From assembly GCF_000982415.1 (NCBI RefSeq), contig NZ_LANI01000002.1, positions 62,001-126,000 on the forward strand: a stretch of 64,000 nucleotides of DNA. Reading direction: 5' to 3'. The notes under the pieces are model-generated. The model searched no databases and was not told the origin of the DNA. It worked only from the letters and a program-made list of their open reading frames with translations. The first letter of the stretch is position 1. Each line of letters opens with the position of its first letter. Positions 34,072 to 44,270 of this stretch are shown in pieces. This DNA comes from Kiloniella litopenaei (GTDB lineage Bacteria; Pseudomonadota; Alphaproteobacteria; Kiloniellales; Kiloniellaceae). The position numbers were made by a program, and so were the translations under genes.

Positions 34072-35607
34072 ATGCTTGGTCTCTCAAAAAAGAATACCCC
34101 CACCGATTATCAGCCGAAAAACTGTAAATTCAACAAGGCAGAAATGAACCTGATCCTATCTGCTTTAAATCGATCCCAAGCAGTCATTCAATTTGAACCT
34201 GATGGCACGATCATCACTGCCAATAAAAATTTTCTGGCGGCTATGGGATATACGCTGGAAGAAATCAAGGGCAAGCATCACAGCATGTTTGTCGAAGAAG
34301 AATACAAGAACTCCCAAGAATATCGGGATTTTTGGAAAAATCTTGGAAAAGGAGAATTCCAGTCCGCCGAATACAAACGTCTTGGAAAAGGTGGTAAGGA
34401 AATATGGATACAGGCATCCTATAACCCCATGATGAACGCATCGGGAAAAGTCGTAAAGGTTGTTAAATATGCAACAGACATAACGGCACAGACCATACAA
34501 AATGCTGATTATCAAGGTCAGATAGATGCAATTGGCAAATCGCAAGCCGTCATATCCTTTCATCTTGATGGCACTATTATCGACGCAAATCAGAATTTCC
34601 TCGACGCTGTAGGATATAAACTTGATGAAATTCAGGGGCAACATCACAGCATATTTGTCGAACCCGAATACAAAGAATCAAAAGAATATGCTGATTTTTG
34701 GAACAGGTTACGGAATGGCGAATTCCAAACCGCTGAATACAAACGTTTCGGCAAAGGCGGAAAAGAAATATGGATACAAGCAACCTACAACCCGATTTTT
34801 GCCCCCGATGGGAAACCCTTTAAAGTTGTCAAGTTTGCCACTGATATCACCCAGCAGGTAATCAACCGGGAAAAAGCAACAAAGGTTAGTGAAATTGTTG
34901 ATGAAAACCTGGGAAACATTCTGCAAACTGTTGTTGCTGTGAATAATCAATCCTCTTCAGCTGCTCAGGCATCAAATGAAACATTGCAGATGGTTGAATC
35001 AATCGCTTCGGCATCCGAAGAATTCCAAGCTTCAGTTGCGGAAATCGCCCGAAGCATGACAGCTTCGCAAGATGATGTCAGAAAAGCCATAGAAGAAGCC
35101 CATATAGCAGATGATCTGACCAACAAATTGACCGAGCAAGCCCTGTCAATGGATAGCGTTGTCAGCGTTATTCAGGATGTTGCCGGGCAAATCAATCTAC
35201 TTGCCCTAAATGCAACGATTGAATCTGCACGGGCCGGAGAAGCCGGAAAAGGCTTCGCAGTTGTGGCATCAGAAGTCAAAGCACTCGCAAACCAGGTTGG
35301 AAGCGCGACAGAAAAAATATCCTCAGAGATTAGCAGCATGCAATCAATTTGCAGCAGCGTCGTAGAAAATTTAACCAGTATCAGAGGCGCCGTTGAATCC
35401 GTCGAAGGAAGTGTTACCTCAGTATCAGGGGCGATAGAGGAACAAACTGCTGCATCAGGTGAAATATCAGCAAACATTCAAACCGCAGCAACCGCTGTGA
35501 ATTCAGTAAATAACAATCTGGACAGTATCAGTAGCGCGGTTCAAACCGTCGAAAATAATGTCTCTGCAGTATCCACAGCCATCGCGGAACAATCAGCATC
35601 AATTTAA
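34072..35607 (+). CDS. PAS-PAS methyl-accepting chemotaxis protein, soluble
   Basis: About 511 residues. There are two PAS domains (about 30-135 and 150-260) with near-identical cores: [21 protein letters not shown] and [21 protein letters not shown], and FxxVxKYATDIT at each end. The MCP signaling domain follows, with hairpin tip [40 protein letters not shown]. There is no membrane helix, so it is cytosolic. I chose the ATG at 34072 because AGAGGA is in place and MLGLSKK matches the sister gene. It resembles BdlA-like energy or oxygen sensors. Confidence 0.92.
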   Translation: MLGLSKKNTPTDYQPKNCKFNKAEMNLILSALNRSQAVIQFEPDGTIITANKNFLAAMGYTLEEIKGKHHSMFVEEEYKNSQEYRDFWKNLGKGEFQSAEYKRLGKGGKEIWIQASYNPMMNASGKVVKVVKYATDITAQTIQNADYQGQIDAIGKSQAVISFHLDGTIIDANQNFLDAVGYKLDEIQGQHHSIFVEPEYKESKEYADFWNRLRNGEFQTAEYKRFGKGGKEIWIQATYNPIFAPDGKPFKVVKFATDITQQVINREKATKVSEIVDENLGNILQTVVAVNNQSSSAAQASNETLQMVESIASASEEFQASVAEIARSMTASQDDVRKAIEEAHIADDLTNKLTEQALSMDSVVSVIQDVAGQINLLALNATIESARAGEAGKGFAVVASEVKALANQVGSATEKISSEISSMQSICSSVVENLTSIRGAVESVEGSVTSVSGAIEEQTAASGEISANIQTAATAVNSVNNNLDSISSAVQTVENNVSAVSTAIAEQSASI

Positions 35608-35970
35608 CGGATGACGGCACCGAAACTGACTGATTTCTTGCCTGAATACCCGACAAATTAACGATGCACGACCAAAGGAAGAACGGGAACAATGGCCACA
35701 AGTCTCTGACTTTAGAGACCAGATCATGCTGCTATAAAAATGTCATTGGACAAATAAATTCAACGACTGATTTAAGCTAAGAAAATGACTAAACTCTTGG
35801 GGAAAATATGAAATTTCCAAGCAAAGATTCAATAAAATTTAACCTTTGATGATTACCAATCAACGGGCCGAACAACCTGGTCAAAGATATCTTCTCCCAT
35901 TGATATTTTTGACCATTAAATGACTGCTCTCTGAGATGACATTGCAGAGAGTTTGAAAGGATTTATGCGT
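35608..35970. other. 363-bp gap between the two receptor genes
   Basis: No gene is seen. The second receptor has its own AAGGA ribosome site and probably its own promoter, given the length of the gap. Confidence 0.5.
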
Positions 35971-37509
35971 ATGTTCTCGTTTGGTAAAAACGCCCGATTA
36001 ACAGCGGACCAACCAAAAAGCTATAAACTAAACAAGATTGAAATGACGTTGATTTTGAATGCCCTGAATAAATCGCAGGCAGTCATTCAATTCGAAGTCG
36101 ATGGCACTATTATCACTGCAAACCGCAATTTTCTGGCCGCTATGGGCTATTCGCTCGACGAAATAAAGGGCAAGCATCACAGTCTTTTTGTCGAGACGGC
36201 TTATAAAAACTCTGCTGAATACAAACAGTTTTGGGCGAGCTTGCAAAAGGGAGAATTTCAATCTGCCGAGTACAAACGGATCACTAAAAGCGGCAAACCC
36301 ATCTGGATACAGGCATCATACAACCCGATAATTGATTCCTCGGGCAAGGTTACAAAGGTCATCAAATACGCAACCGATATCACTCAACAGACATTGCAAA
36401 ATGCTGATTTCATAGGCCAGATTAAAGCCGTAAACAAATCACAGGCGGTTATTTCCTTTCATCTGGACGGCACCATCATTGATGCCAACGAGAATTTCCT
36501 TAAAACGGTGGGTTATGATCTGCACGAAATTCAGGGTCAGCACCACCGAATGTTTGTAGAGGAAGAATATAAAAACTCCCATGAATATGAACAGTTCTGG
36601 GCCTCTTTAAAACGTGGGGAATTCCAATCCGCCGAATACAAACGTATTGGCAAAGGTGGCAAGGAAATCTGGATACAGGCGACCTATAACCCGATTTTTG
36701 ACCCGGATGGCAATCCCTTCAAGGTTGTGAAGTTTGCCACAGACATCACCCAACAGATTACCGATCGGCAAGAAGCAGCCAGGGTAGGTCAGCTTGTTGA
36801 TGATAATCTGGGAAAAATACTTGAAGCAGTCGGTAACGCCAATAACCAATCATCCGCTGCCAGTTCTGCCTCTACGAATACCTTACAAACCGTTCAATCC
36901 GTAGCATCTGCATCCGAAGAGTTTCAGGCATCTGCCAGCGAAATCGCCCGCAGCATGAACACATCACGCAATGATGTGAAAAAGGCAATTGACGAGGCAA
37001 CAAATGCGGATCAGCTGACGCAAAAACTGACTGAGCAAGCTCTGTCCATGAACAGCGTGGTAAGTGCTATTCAAGACATTGCCGGGCAAATCAATCTACT
37101 TGCCCTGAACGCTACCATTGAATCTGCCCGCGCAGGTGAAGCAGGCAAGGGTTTTGCCGTTGTCGCATCCGAAGTGAAAGCACTGGCCAATCAGGTTGGC
37201 ACCGCCACCGAACAGATTTCATCCGAAATCATTGGCATGCAATCTGTCTGTGATAACGTTGTTGAAAACCTTAACAGCATCAAAGATGCCGTAGAATCAG
37301 TCGAGGGCAGTGTCACCGCCGTATCCGGCGCTGTTGAACAGCAAACATCTGCATCCAGCGAGATTGCCGCCAGTATGCAATCCGCCGCAACAGAGGTCAG
37401 CGAAATCACCGACAACCTGGCGTCAATCACCAATGCCGTTGATAATGCCCATAACTTTGCCCGCGAAGGCACCGACCTATACCGAAGCCTGAATAAACAG
37501 GCACTTTAA
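35971..37509 (+). CDS. PAS-PAS methyl-accepting chemotaxis protein, sister copy
   Basis: About 512 residues, the same architecture as the gene at 34072: two PAS domains and the MCP tip [35 protein letters not shown]. It differs at the end, where it continues with a further helix ([17 protein letters not shown]) lacking in the sister. No membrane segment. I chose the ATG at 35971, with AGGA 9 nt upstream, over the TTG at 35953 and ATG at 35965. Its closest companion is the upstream gene, so this is a tandem duplication. Confidence 0.92.
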   Translation: MFSFGKNARLTADQPKSYKLNKIEMTLILNALNKSQAVIQFEVDGTIITANRNFLAAMGYSLDEIKGKHHSLFVETAYKNSAEYKQFWASLQKGEFQSAEYKRITKSGKPIWIQASYNPIIDSSGKVTKVIKYATDITQQTLQNADFIGQIKAVNKSQAVISFHLDGTIIDANENFLKTVGYDLHEIQGQHHRMFVEEEYKNSHEYEQFWASLKRGEFQSAEYKRIGKGGKEIWIQATYNPIFDPDGNPFKVVKFATDITQQITDRQEAARVGQLVDDNLGKILEAVGNANNQSSAASSASTNTLQTVQSVASASEEFQASASEIARSMNTSRNDVKKAIDEATNADQLTQKLTEQALSMNSVVSAIQDIAGQINLLALNATIESARAGEAGKGFAVVASEVKALANQVGTATEQISSEIIGMQSVCDNVVENLNSIKDAVESVEGSVTAVSGAVEQQTSASSEIAASMQSAATEVSEITDNLASITNAVDNAHNFAREGTDLYRSLNKQAL

Positions 37510-37526
37510 AACCTCAAGCATTCAAA

Positions 37527-37577
37527 CAACAAGGGCCGGGGAATTCCGTAAGAAATTCACTGGCCCTTGTTGCTTTT
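37527..37577. terminator. Bidirectional terminator between convergent genes
   Basis: CAACAAGGGCC (37527-37537) pairs with GGCCCTTGTTG (37562-37572); an inner stem gaatt/aattc sits in the loop, and T-rich DNA follows on the plus side. It ends the receptor gene and the S8 peptidase gene. Confidence 0.8.
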
Positions 37578-37601
37578 GATCATAAGGCACACTTCTAAGA
37601 G

Positions 37602-39707
37602 CTAACAGCCATAAAGACCGTCTTTCGGAAAACGCCCGGCACCCTGTCGATCAGGGTCAAGGGGCGCAAAATATCCTTTCGCCTGTCTGAGGGCCTCAAT
37701 TGCTGTTGCCTGAGCCAAAAGCTCATCAACCGGACTTGTTGCAATACTGGCCTTATAGGCAGCTGCAACAGCACGGGTAATGGTCGGCGCAGCAACAGAA
37801 GTTCCATCCAATGTGACTGAGACACCGGATTTGACGCCCGATGCCCGCACCCCCCTGAAAACAGGACTGCGATCGCTTTCCGCAGAAACCAAAGGCGTCT
37901 TCGCCTGTTCAGGCAAAGCTGTCTCTGTTGTCTGATATCCGCTATAAATCGCGGCACGCCCGGTTGCTTCGACATGGCTTGCAACAACAATCGGTGTTGT
38001 ACCTGTTGCCAGACCATTGGATGATCCATCCCGCTTTACGATGGAATGGTTATCGTGCACCTGTAGCTTCCCTTGATGATCATAAAGCTCATAGGCCCTG
38101 TCATCAAAATAGGACTGCCGCCCCAAAGCTGGATAGCCAAAAGGCGATGCGTCGCGCTGGATACGGGCATGGATAGGTTCAGATAATGCCTTGTCTGATT
38201 TTTTGATAACCCGAACGGTCCACAAACCATTGGCAACGGGTTTCAAAGGACCGGGATGAAGCGCTGTATCTGCCCGTACATCTGGCACCTCTGTTGGCGC
38301 AAGAACCAGCATAAAACGACCACGCGCATCCTCTTCTGACAAAGGTGTATGCTTGTCATAGGACAACCGTGCGATGGCCTTTGCCCCCCGGGTCAGAACA
38401 ACCGCGCTATTCACAACCGCTGTTAGCTTTTGTGCGGGAATTGCCTCTGTTGTTGGCGGGATGACCTCGATCTCAATATCCCCGTCATCATACCCAGCCT
38501 TTGGCATCCATATTTCAAGATAGCTGGACGTTCTGTCATTGGGTTGCACCCGCCACGGCAGATCGCAATACCCCTTATCTGTATCGGCGCAATTATCAGC
38601 CTTAAAATCGTCATCTGTTATTACCGCATGGGATCGTTCCAGATGATGATTTCCCGAGGGCAACACCACGGACGTCGGTGCAACACGGTCATTTCTGGCG
38701 GTGACAATTTCATCAATCGCCTTTTCCAGCAACGATGTGCCATCATGTGGCCCGCCAAAAATGCCATAGCTGAAATTAATCACCACGGGCAGGTTCGGCG
38801 CGATACGATCAGCCCGATCAAGGATATAGTGCACCCCGGCCAGAATAAAACTGTCCAGCCCCATGCCAGACGTGTCCCAGGTCACAGCGGCTGGCACCTG
38901 TACCGTGATGATGCGATCTTCTTCCAATTGACTGGATGACGTATTGTCATAATCAGCCCCGGCCGCCAGATCCAGCACATGCGTACCGTGTGCTGCTTTG
39001 CCATCCAGTGAGTTTGGCATCACCTTGCGGCTATCCACCAGCCCCAACGCCCGATAAAGCGCGGCCTCGTTTGTTGCGCCCAGTGCATCTGTGTATTGGG
39101 CAAGAGCACTGTCAATACCGGCCTTGGTATATTCACGGCCAAAAGCGACATTGGAACCAGAACCAGCCCCCAATTGGGCATCACCATCCTGCACCCATGC
39201 AAAATCAATCCGGGTGCTGCCGGGTGCTGACTGGAACCTGCGATTGGCAATGGCAATACCATCATCTATCACCCCCACCACAACCTTTGCAGGCGAAGAT
39301 GAAGCACAGGATGAATTCGCTGAGACTTGGGGAGTAGCCTCGGGCACATAGCTCTGGTTTACACTTGCCGCGCGCAGGGGAATACCAATCCGTCGTTTAA
39401 TCCCCGAGCTTTCGGTGTTAGAATGGTCAAAGCCAGAAGACCTCTCCCGACCAACAGTACTTTCCCGCAGAACAAAGGGGCGAAAGCTGGGCTGTTCCCC
39501 ATCTGGCCGATAAAGCACGGGATAAATGGCATCGGGATTTTCATCGCCTGCAACAAAATTTTCCGACGCTTCTGTTCCGCTATAACAATGCGTTTCATTC
39601 GGTGGACCAAAGGGAAAGCCATAGCCCGCCCCTGTATCCAGCAACCAGTCTTCATAGGGGTCAACGGCCTTGATGCCATCGTCCTGCCAGTGATAGGGAT
39701 CAGCCAT
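37602..39707 (-). CDS. Subtilisin-like S8 family serine peptidase
   Basis: About 701 residues. The catalytic triad is readable: Asp about 148 (VVGVIDDGI), His about 240 (AAHGTHVLDLAAG) and Ser about 637 (LDGTSVAAPTITRA), with the oxyanion Asn in VINFSYGIFGG. There is no signal peptide; residues 1-140 are a proline-rich head with several Ser. A long insert (about 390-590) before the Ser contains beta-rich sequence. I chose the ATG at 39707 because GCAGGAGG lies 5 nt upstream; it overlaps the PAP2 gene stop. Substrate unknown. Confidence 0.92.
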   Translation of the reverse strand: MADPYHWQDDGIKAVDPYEDWLLDTGAGYGFPFGPPNETHCYSGTEASENFVAGDENPDAIYPVLYRPDGEQPSFRPFVLRESTVGRERSSGFDHSNTESSGIKRRIGIPLRAASVNQSYVPEATPQVSANSSCASSSPAKVVVGVIDDGIAIANRRFQSAPGSTRIDFAWVQDGDAQLGAGSGSNVAFGREYTKAGIDSALAQYTDALGATNEAALYRALGLVDSRKVMPNSLDGKAAHGTHVLDLAAGADYDNTSSSQLEEDRIITVQVPAAVTWDTSGMGLDSFILAGVHYILDRADRIAPNLPVVINFSYGIFGGPHDGTSLLEKAIDEIVTARNDRVAPTSVVLPSGNHHLERSHAVITDDDFKADNCADTDKGYCDLPWRVQPNDRTSSYLEIWMPKAGYDDGDIEIEVIPPTTEAIPAQKLTAVVNSAVVLTRGAKAIARLSYDKHTPLSEEDARGRFMLVLAPTEVPDVRADTALHPGPLKPVANGLWTVRVIKKSDKALSEPIHARIQRDASPFGYPALGRQSYFDDRAYELYDHQGKLQVHDNHSIVKRDGSSNGLATGTTPIVVASHVEATGRAAIYSGYQTTETALPEQAKTPLVSAESDRSPVFRGVRASGVKSGVSVTLDGTSVAAPTITRAVAAAYKASIATSPVDELLAQATAIEALRQAKGYFAPLDPDRQGAGRFPKDGLYGC

Positions 39708-40854
39708 TGTTGCCTCCTGCAGCAGGGGCTTCCTCCCACTCGCTTTTGGCCTTGAGCCACAACCAACGGAACAGGTTATCCGGCTCTCCATGAACCTCGG
39801 ACGTGCCCCACTTCACAACCGGATCACTATCCCCATCACCCAATGCAATGACAGATTTATCAAAATCGCCCGTGGCGTTGTTGCCGATAAATTCAACTGC
39901 ATCAATATCACCACTTTCCCCGCTGGCAAGCTGTAACAGATAATGCCCAAGCGTCGTCCCCAACGCCGCCCCGGCCGTACTGTCCGCGGGGAAATGCACC
40001 CCGGCAACAGTCCGGTTCACCGCAATACGTTCCGCAACAGAAAGCAATAATTCCTTGATCGAAGGACTTTGTTGAAACGACATAATCGTATCATCCAGCA
40101 AGGCCCCAAAGACGGTTGCAACCGTGAAAGCTTCGGTGGAATGACCGCTTGGCAAGGTCCCGTGCCCCGGTGTTGGAATAATCGGCTGTATCTGTGCCGA
40201 ATAGATATCCGGACGGCGACACGCCAAAGAGTGTTTGGTGCGAAGGACAACATGCGATGCAAGTTGTTGAACAAGGCTAATGAGTTGGAGTGTATGGCTA
40301 TGAGTAACAGCGTTCAAAGGCACAACTGAGGTAAAAAATTCTGTCGGATATCCAACCTGAGCCAAAATTTCAGCCGCGCGCTCGGATCGTTGATCTGCAT
40401 AGTTTCGTACATATTCTAACTGTGAACGAAATACCTCTTCACTTGGACGTGATAACTTGGCTAGCTTCGAATAGGAAGGATGCGGCGCATGATCCAACCC
40501 ACCGTGTGGATGATCATGCTGAAACCAGATTGAAACAGCCCCTTCATCAGCGTCCCCTTTAAAAGACAAGCGAGAGAGCAAGTCAGTTAAAATGGTTGAA
40601 GCCCGAACACGAGGAGACCATCGAGCAAGATTATCTGCCTGATCAGCAATAATATGAGGAGGTTCAACACCCGGTTCAGGTAAATTCCAAGGATCACGGA
40701 TAGCATCTGAAGATGTTAAATGTGCTGTTGTGTCAACTCCGCTGACCCCACTAACTCCACTAACTCCGCTGACCCCGCTAACTCCGCTGACCCCACTAAC
40801 TCCACTAACTCCACTGACTCCGCTAACTCCACTGACCCCAGAATTAATTGACAT
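39700..40854 (-). CDS. PAP2-type phosphatase (or haloperoxidase-fold) with SGV repeats
   Basis: About 384 residues. The three PAP2 motifs are present: KHSLACRRPD (about 192-201), PSGHS (about 222-226) and NRTVAGVHFPADS (about 277-289). Vanadium haloperoxidases share these motifs, so reaction chemistry is open. The first 40 residues are MSIN followed by about twelve SGV tripeptides, unlike any PAP2 tail I know. No signal peptide or membrane helix is seen, and the fold appears soluble. AAGGAAG 6 nt upstream supports the ATG at 40854. It overlaps the peptidase gene by 8 bp. Confidence 0.9.
   Translation of the reverse strand: MSINSGVSGVSGVSGVSGVSGVSGVSGVSGVSGVSGVSGVDTTAHLTSSDAIRDPWNLPEPGVEPPHIIADQADNLARWSPRVRASTILTDLLSRLSFKGDADEGAVSIWFQHDHPHGGLDHAPHPSYSKLAKLSRPSEEVFRSQLEYVRNYADQRSERAAEILAQVGYPTEFFTSVVPLNAVTHSHTLQLISLVQQLASHVVLRTKHSLACRRPDIYSAQIQPIIPTPGHGTLPSGHSTEAFTVATVFGALLDDTIMSFQQSPSIKELLLSVAERIAVNRTVAGVHFPADSTAGAALGTTLGHYLLQLASGESGDIDAVEFIGNNATGDFDKSVIALGDGDSDPVVKWGTSEVHGEPDNLFRWLWLKAKSEWEEAPAAGGNNG
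40741..40839 (-). repeat. 9-bp x11 in-frame tandem repeat encoding Gly-Val-Ser
   Basis: Eleven 9-bp units run without gap. Each reads GG(A/G)GT(T/C)AG(C/T) on the coding strand. The two dominant versions (GGAGTTAGT and GGGGTCAGC) differ at third positions only, so the tripeptide is maintained while the DNA is not identical. Confidence 0.9.
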
Positions 40855-40925
40855 AATAAACTTCCTTTCGCCGACTTTGTGGTCGCGTTTCACCACTAAT
40901 TTTCACTTATAAATTTGAACAGTAA

Positions 40926-42587
40926 TCACAGCTCAGGTACGCCTGATGCTTTAAGTGCCTTTGCCCATTCCTGCCCGGTACCAAAAGCAGCAGCTGGATG
41001 CTTTTTTAAATAACCAGAAATTGTCAGATGGGGTTCTAATTTCATTAATTCTGCCGCAGTACATTTTGCTTCTTTTTGCTGACCTAAAGAATGCTGTGCT
41101 ACAATTTTTGCTCTTAGTGTAGAAGTATGACTTTTGTTAGCTTTTAGCGATAACTCAGCTAAGCTAAGCGCTTCTTGATACTGTCCGTTTGACAATAAAG
41201 CGGTAGAATGAAGAGCATCAAAATAATATTTATAAGGATCCAGTGGCGATAAAGAACGCGCACGCTCTGTAAAAGAGACAGCCTTATCGCCTTCATCCAT
41301 AAAAGCATGTAGAGTTCCCTTGAGTAACCACGCCAAAGCATCATTTGGGTTAAGCTCAACAGCGCGATCAAAGCGGCTAAAAGCTGTATCAAATTGCTTT
41401 AAGAGATTATTCTGGACCAATCCGTCAACAGCTAGAGAAAACGAATTATCCGGGTCCAAATCCAGAGCTTTAGCGGTACAATCGCTTGCAATTTGACTAT
41501 CTTTTTTAAGATCGTTACTCCACCCCTGCTGGACGGACAACACATACCACTTTCCCAGCCAAGCGTAGAGAGACGCATGATTGGGTGATTTGCGGATAAT
41601 TTCTTCGATTAACGGTCTGGCTTTGGCAAAACTTGCAAGTTTTAACCTGTGCATCAAGGCAACACCGGAAACCAGCAATGCGTGGCTCGCCACTTCTGGT
41701 AGGGGTTTACTTGTCGCCAGTTCAATAGAGGTCGATAGAATGGACTGTCCAATCTGGCGGGAAATATCAGCAACAATTTCCTGCCCACCATTCAGAAAAT
41801 CTGACATCCGCGCAGAAAACTGACGCGACCAGATAATCCGCCCACTTTCCGCATCCAGAAAATCGGCATCCAGATGAAAGTGTTCCCCCGACAAACGGTA
41901 GCTGCCGTGGATAACATATTCCACATTCAACGCGCGCCGAACATCCGCCAGATTTAAAAGGCGCATGTTGAGATTACGACAGGATAGATGGGAAATAACG
42001 TCGATTAACTGTGATCTTGAAAGTGCACGTGAGACTTCCTCGGCCAGCATATCGCCCAGCACATTTTCACCGTCCCGCTTGAAACTTTGTAAAAAGGGAA
42101 GAACTGCAACAGCCGGCAAGATTCCTGTTTTATCCGATGGATTAAAAAATTCCAGTGTAGAACTTAGTTGAGGGCGGTTGCTTCGTTGTTCATTTACCCA
42201 CGAAGTAAAACCACCTTCGGCGATCTCTATACCCTCTAGAAATTCGCCTTCAGCTGGCGTGCCCACAAGCTCGACAACATTCTCATTAAGAGCAATATTG
42301 TCATGACAGACGTCAAACAGGGTTTCAAAGTCAGCACCAATAGCGCGTTTTAGATCACTCAGCCCCCGACGCAGGCTTGCCCGCCCCAACTCTGCGCCCG
42401 ACAAAGACCACAGCTTATCCTGTAACCAGGAACGGGTCCGCGTCATATCCGGCGCCATTGCCAACAGCGCAATCATTGCCCGCAATTTTGTACTGCGCAC
42501 ATTAAGCTTGGCACCATCAGACCATTCTGCGCTAAAGGTACCGTAAAGTCGCAGTTTAAGTGTTTTTTCTGCCGGGTTATTTTGCAT
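40926..42587 (-). CDS. SARP-like regulator with TolB-like and TPR domains
   Basis: A 553-residue protein. Residues 1-90 fit a winged-helix regulator of the SARP type (LRLYGTFSAEW, RSTKLRAMIALLAMAP, ASLRRGLSDLKRAIG). Residues 160-290 resemble the TolB/FlgO-like N-domain found in adenylate-cyclase-linked regulators (AVLPFLQSF, VEYVIHGSYRLSG). About 300-520 are TPR helices (FDRAVELNPNDALAWLLKGTL). It lies 71 bp upstream of the PAP2 gene on the same strand and likely controls or senses for this locus. No membrane helix. Confidence 0.85.
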   Translation of the reverse strand: MQNNPAEKTLKLRLYGTFSAEWSDGAKLNVRSTKLRAMIALLAMAPDMTRTRSWLQDKLWSLSGAELGRASLRRGLSDLKRAIGADFETLFDVCHDNIALNENVVELVGTPAEGEFLEGIEIAEGGFTSWVNEQRSNRPQLSSTLEFFNPSDKTGILPAVAVLPFLQSFKRDGENVLGDMLAEEVSRALSRSQLIDVISHLSCRNLNMRLLNLADVRRALNVEYVIHGSYRLSGEHFHLDADFLDAESGRIIWSRQFSARMSDFLNGGQEIVADISRQIGQSILSTSIELATSKPLPEVASHALLVSGVALMHRLKLASFAKARPLIEEIIRKSPNHASLYAWLGKWYVLSVQQGWSNDLKKDSQIASDCTAKALDLDPDNSFSLAVDGLVQNNLLKQFDTAFSRFDRAVELNPNDALAWLLKGTLHAFMDEGDKAVSFTERARSLSPLDPYKYYFDALHSTALLSNGQYQEALSLAELSLKANKSHTSTLRAKIVAQHSLGQQKEAKCTAAELMKLEPHLTISGYLKKHPAAAFGTGQEWAKALKASGVPEL

Positions 42588-42896
42588 TTTTATACCCAGA
42601 GCCTATCCCTTTATCAGAAGCATCAGAACAATGCCCCTAAATTACCCTTTTAAGTTCACAGAGATTACCACCTGTAGAGAAAGTTAAAAAACCTTTTACG
42701 TTTTTTTCACGCTTTTTGGACGCTACCTGAACTCGCAACTGCTTCATAATACACTATATAAAAAATTCAATTTTAGATTGGCGGATACCAGCTTGACCAA
42801 AAATCAACATAGCCTTTGCCCTTAGGAACACAACAACAAAAAACAAAAAAATGCATTCATAGCAAAGACTTGAAGCCATAAGAATAGGAAAAATCT
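42588..42896. other. 309-bp gap between divergent genes
   Basis: No gene is seen. It carries the promoter of the SARP-like regulator (minus) and of a 71-residue protein (plus). No repeat is evident. Confidence 0.5.
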
Positions 42897-43112
42897 GTGA
42901 CCGGCCGTAATAAACCGACCCCACAATTAGTACCAGAGCAGGACTCCCTCAAACCACGAGACCTCAGTGATTTTTGCCAGAAATGGAATGACCTGAAAAT
43001 ACACGCAAGCGATGAACAACTGGAAGCCGCCAAACTGTCGCCTGAAAGCCGAGAGGTTATTTCCTGGCTCACCATCCTTGCCGACAAAGTTTGCCACACC
43101 GAAGACTTTTAA
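42897..43112 (+). CDS. Small hypothetical protein
   Basis: A 71-residue protein beginning with GTG (AGGA 7 nt upstream). It is acidic and helix-rich: LSDFCQKWNDLKIHASDEQLEAAKLSPESREVISWLTILADKVCH. Two Cys residues flank the helix. There is no family I recognise, and no neighbour gives a role. Confidence 0.6.
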   Translation: MTGRNKPTPQLVPEQDSLKPRDLSDFCQKWNDLKIHASDEQLEAAKLSPESREVISWLTILADKVCHTEDF

Positions 43113-43213
43113 GCGGTTCACCCGCCATTACATCTAAGTTTTGGGACGATAAATCGTAATATTATTGGCTGTTAAAAGGTTTATTGAAAACTTCAAGATG
43201 ACTGGTGCTTAAC

Positions 43214-44248
43214 CTAGCGTTCACGCCAGAAAGAATAGAGGCCGGTGGCAATCAACAGGCTACAGCCGATCAAGGTTGCGGCATCCGGTGGTTCGTTGAA
43301 GACAAAATAGCCAACCAACAGCGCCCAGACCATCACCGTATAGCGGAAGGGCGCAACAAAAGCGACCTCGCCCACGCGCATGGCCCGGATCAGGGTGATA
43401 TGAACCAGCATAATGAAAACAGCGGCCCCCATCAAAAGCCCGACGGTATCACCCGTGACCTCTTTCCATTCCATGGTCGGTAATAACAAGGCACACACCA
43501 GCGTCACAGAAACCATTGTCACAAAGGCCACGAATAAAGACGGCAGACCCGATGATATCTTACGCGTCGCCAGATCGCGCAAGGCAACAGACAACATTGA
43601 TGCCAGCGCCCATAGGGAATAAACGCTGAACCCGTCTGTTCCCGGCTGAACAATTATCAGGACGCCGACAAAGCCCAGTGCAATACCGCCATACCGCCGC
43701 CAGCCGACGGTTTCCCCCAAAAAGACCGCCGCCCCCAGTGTCACCACCAGCGGCAAAGCCTGAAGGATCGCCGTCACATTGGCTACGGGCATATTAAACA
43801 GGGCCATAAAGTAGCAAAGCGATGCGCCAATTTCACCAATCACGCGGATAATCAACACCTTGGCATCCTGCCCACTGAGCGAGACAAATAGTTCGTTGCG
43901 ATACCAGGCAAAGCCCCCCAGAACCAGTGCCGCACAACATCCACGAAGGAAAATCGCCTGAAAGAGGGTCAGATCAAAAGACACAAGCTTCATCAACGTC
44001 ACATTGCCAATAAAAGCTGCCATACCAAGTGACATTAACAAAGCCCCGCGCAAGTTTCCCTTTGCCCCGCGCTCACCATCATCGCTGGTTTCAGCTATCG
44101 CGGCATCAAGGGCCATTGTCTCGGCGACGCACTTCTTCCCGGTTATTGTTCCGGCTTTCTTTGCAAACGTGCCCTCATCACCCGATGTTCTTTGGTGGGC
44201 TTGATCTCTTTGGTTGGTTTGATCTGGTCCCTTGTTTGGCTCGGTCAA
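43214..44248 (-). CDS. EamA/DMT family transporter
   Basis: A 344-residue protein with ten predicted helices in two EamA halves; ALFNMPVANVTAILQALPLVVTLGAAVFLGETVGWRRY and APFRYTVMVWALLVGYFVFNEPPD are the family landmarks. The N-terminal 65 residues before the first helix are polar and carry a degenerate 18-bp duplication (44190-44225) coding QRDQAHQ-like sequence. The TTG at 44248 gives this tail; an ATG at 44116 would shorten it. It is a near copy of the neighbour at 44271. Cargo unknown (drug/metabolite). Confidence 0.88.
   Translation of the reverse strand: MTEPNKGPDQTNQRDQAHQRTSGDEGTFAKKAGTITGKKCVAETMALDAAIAETSDDGERGAKGNLRGALLMSLGMAAFIGNVTLMKLVSFDLTLFQAIFLRGCCAALVLGGFAWYRNELFVSLSGQDAKVLIIRVIGEIGASLCYFMALFNMPVANVTAILQALPLVVTLGAAVFLGETVGWRRYGGIALGFVGVLIIVQPGTDGFSVYSLWALASMLSVALRDLATRKISSGLPSLFVAFVTMVSVTLVCALLLPTMEWKEVTGDTVGLLMGAAVFIMLVHITLIRAMRVGEVAFVAPFRYTVMVWALLVGYFVFNEPPDAATLIGCSLLIATGLYSFWRER
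44190..44225 (-). repeat. 18-bp x2 in-frame tandem repeat in the EamA N-terminal tail
   Basis: ctttggtgggcttgatct (44190-44207) and ctttggttggtttgatct (44208-44225) differ at three bases. The unit is six codons long. Confidence 0.75.
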
Positions 44249-44270
44249 TAAACTGTTCCCACCTGTACCT

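Noticed and set aside
40730-40912. Plus-strand frame encoding Leu-Thr-Pro repeats
   Set aside because: It is the complement of the 9-bp SGV repeat in the PAP2 gene. Any repeat of this period gives open frames on both strands.
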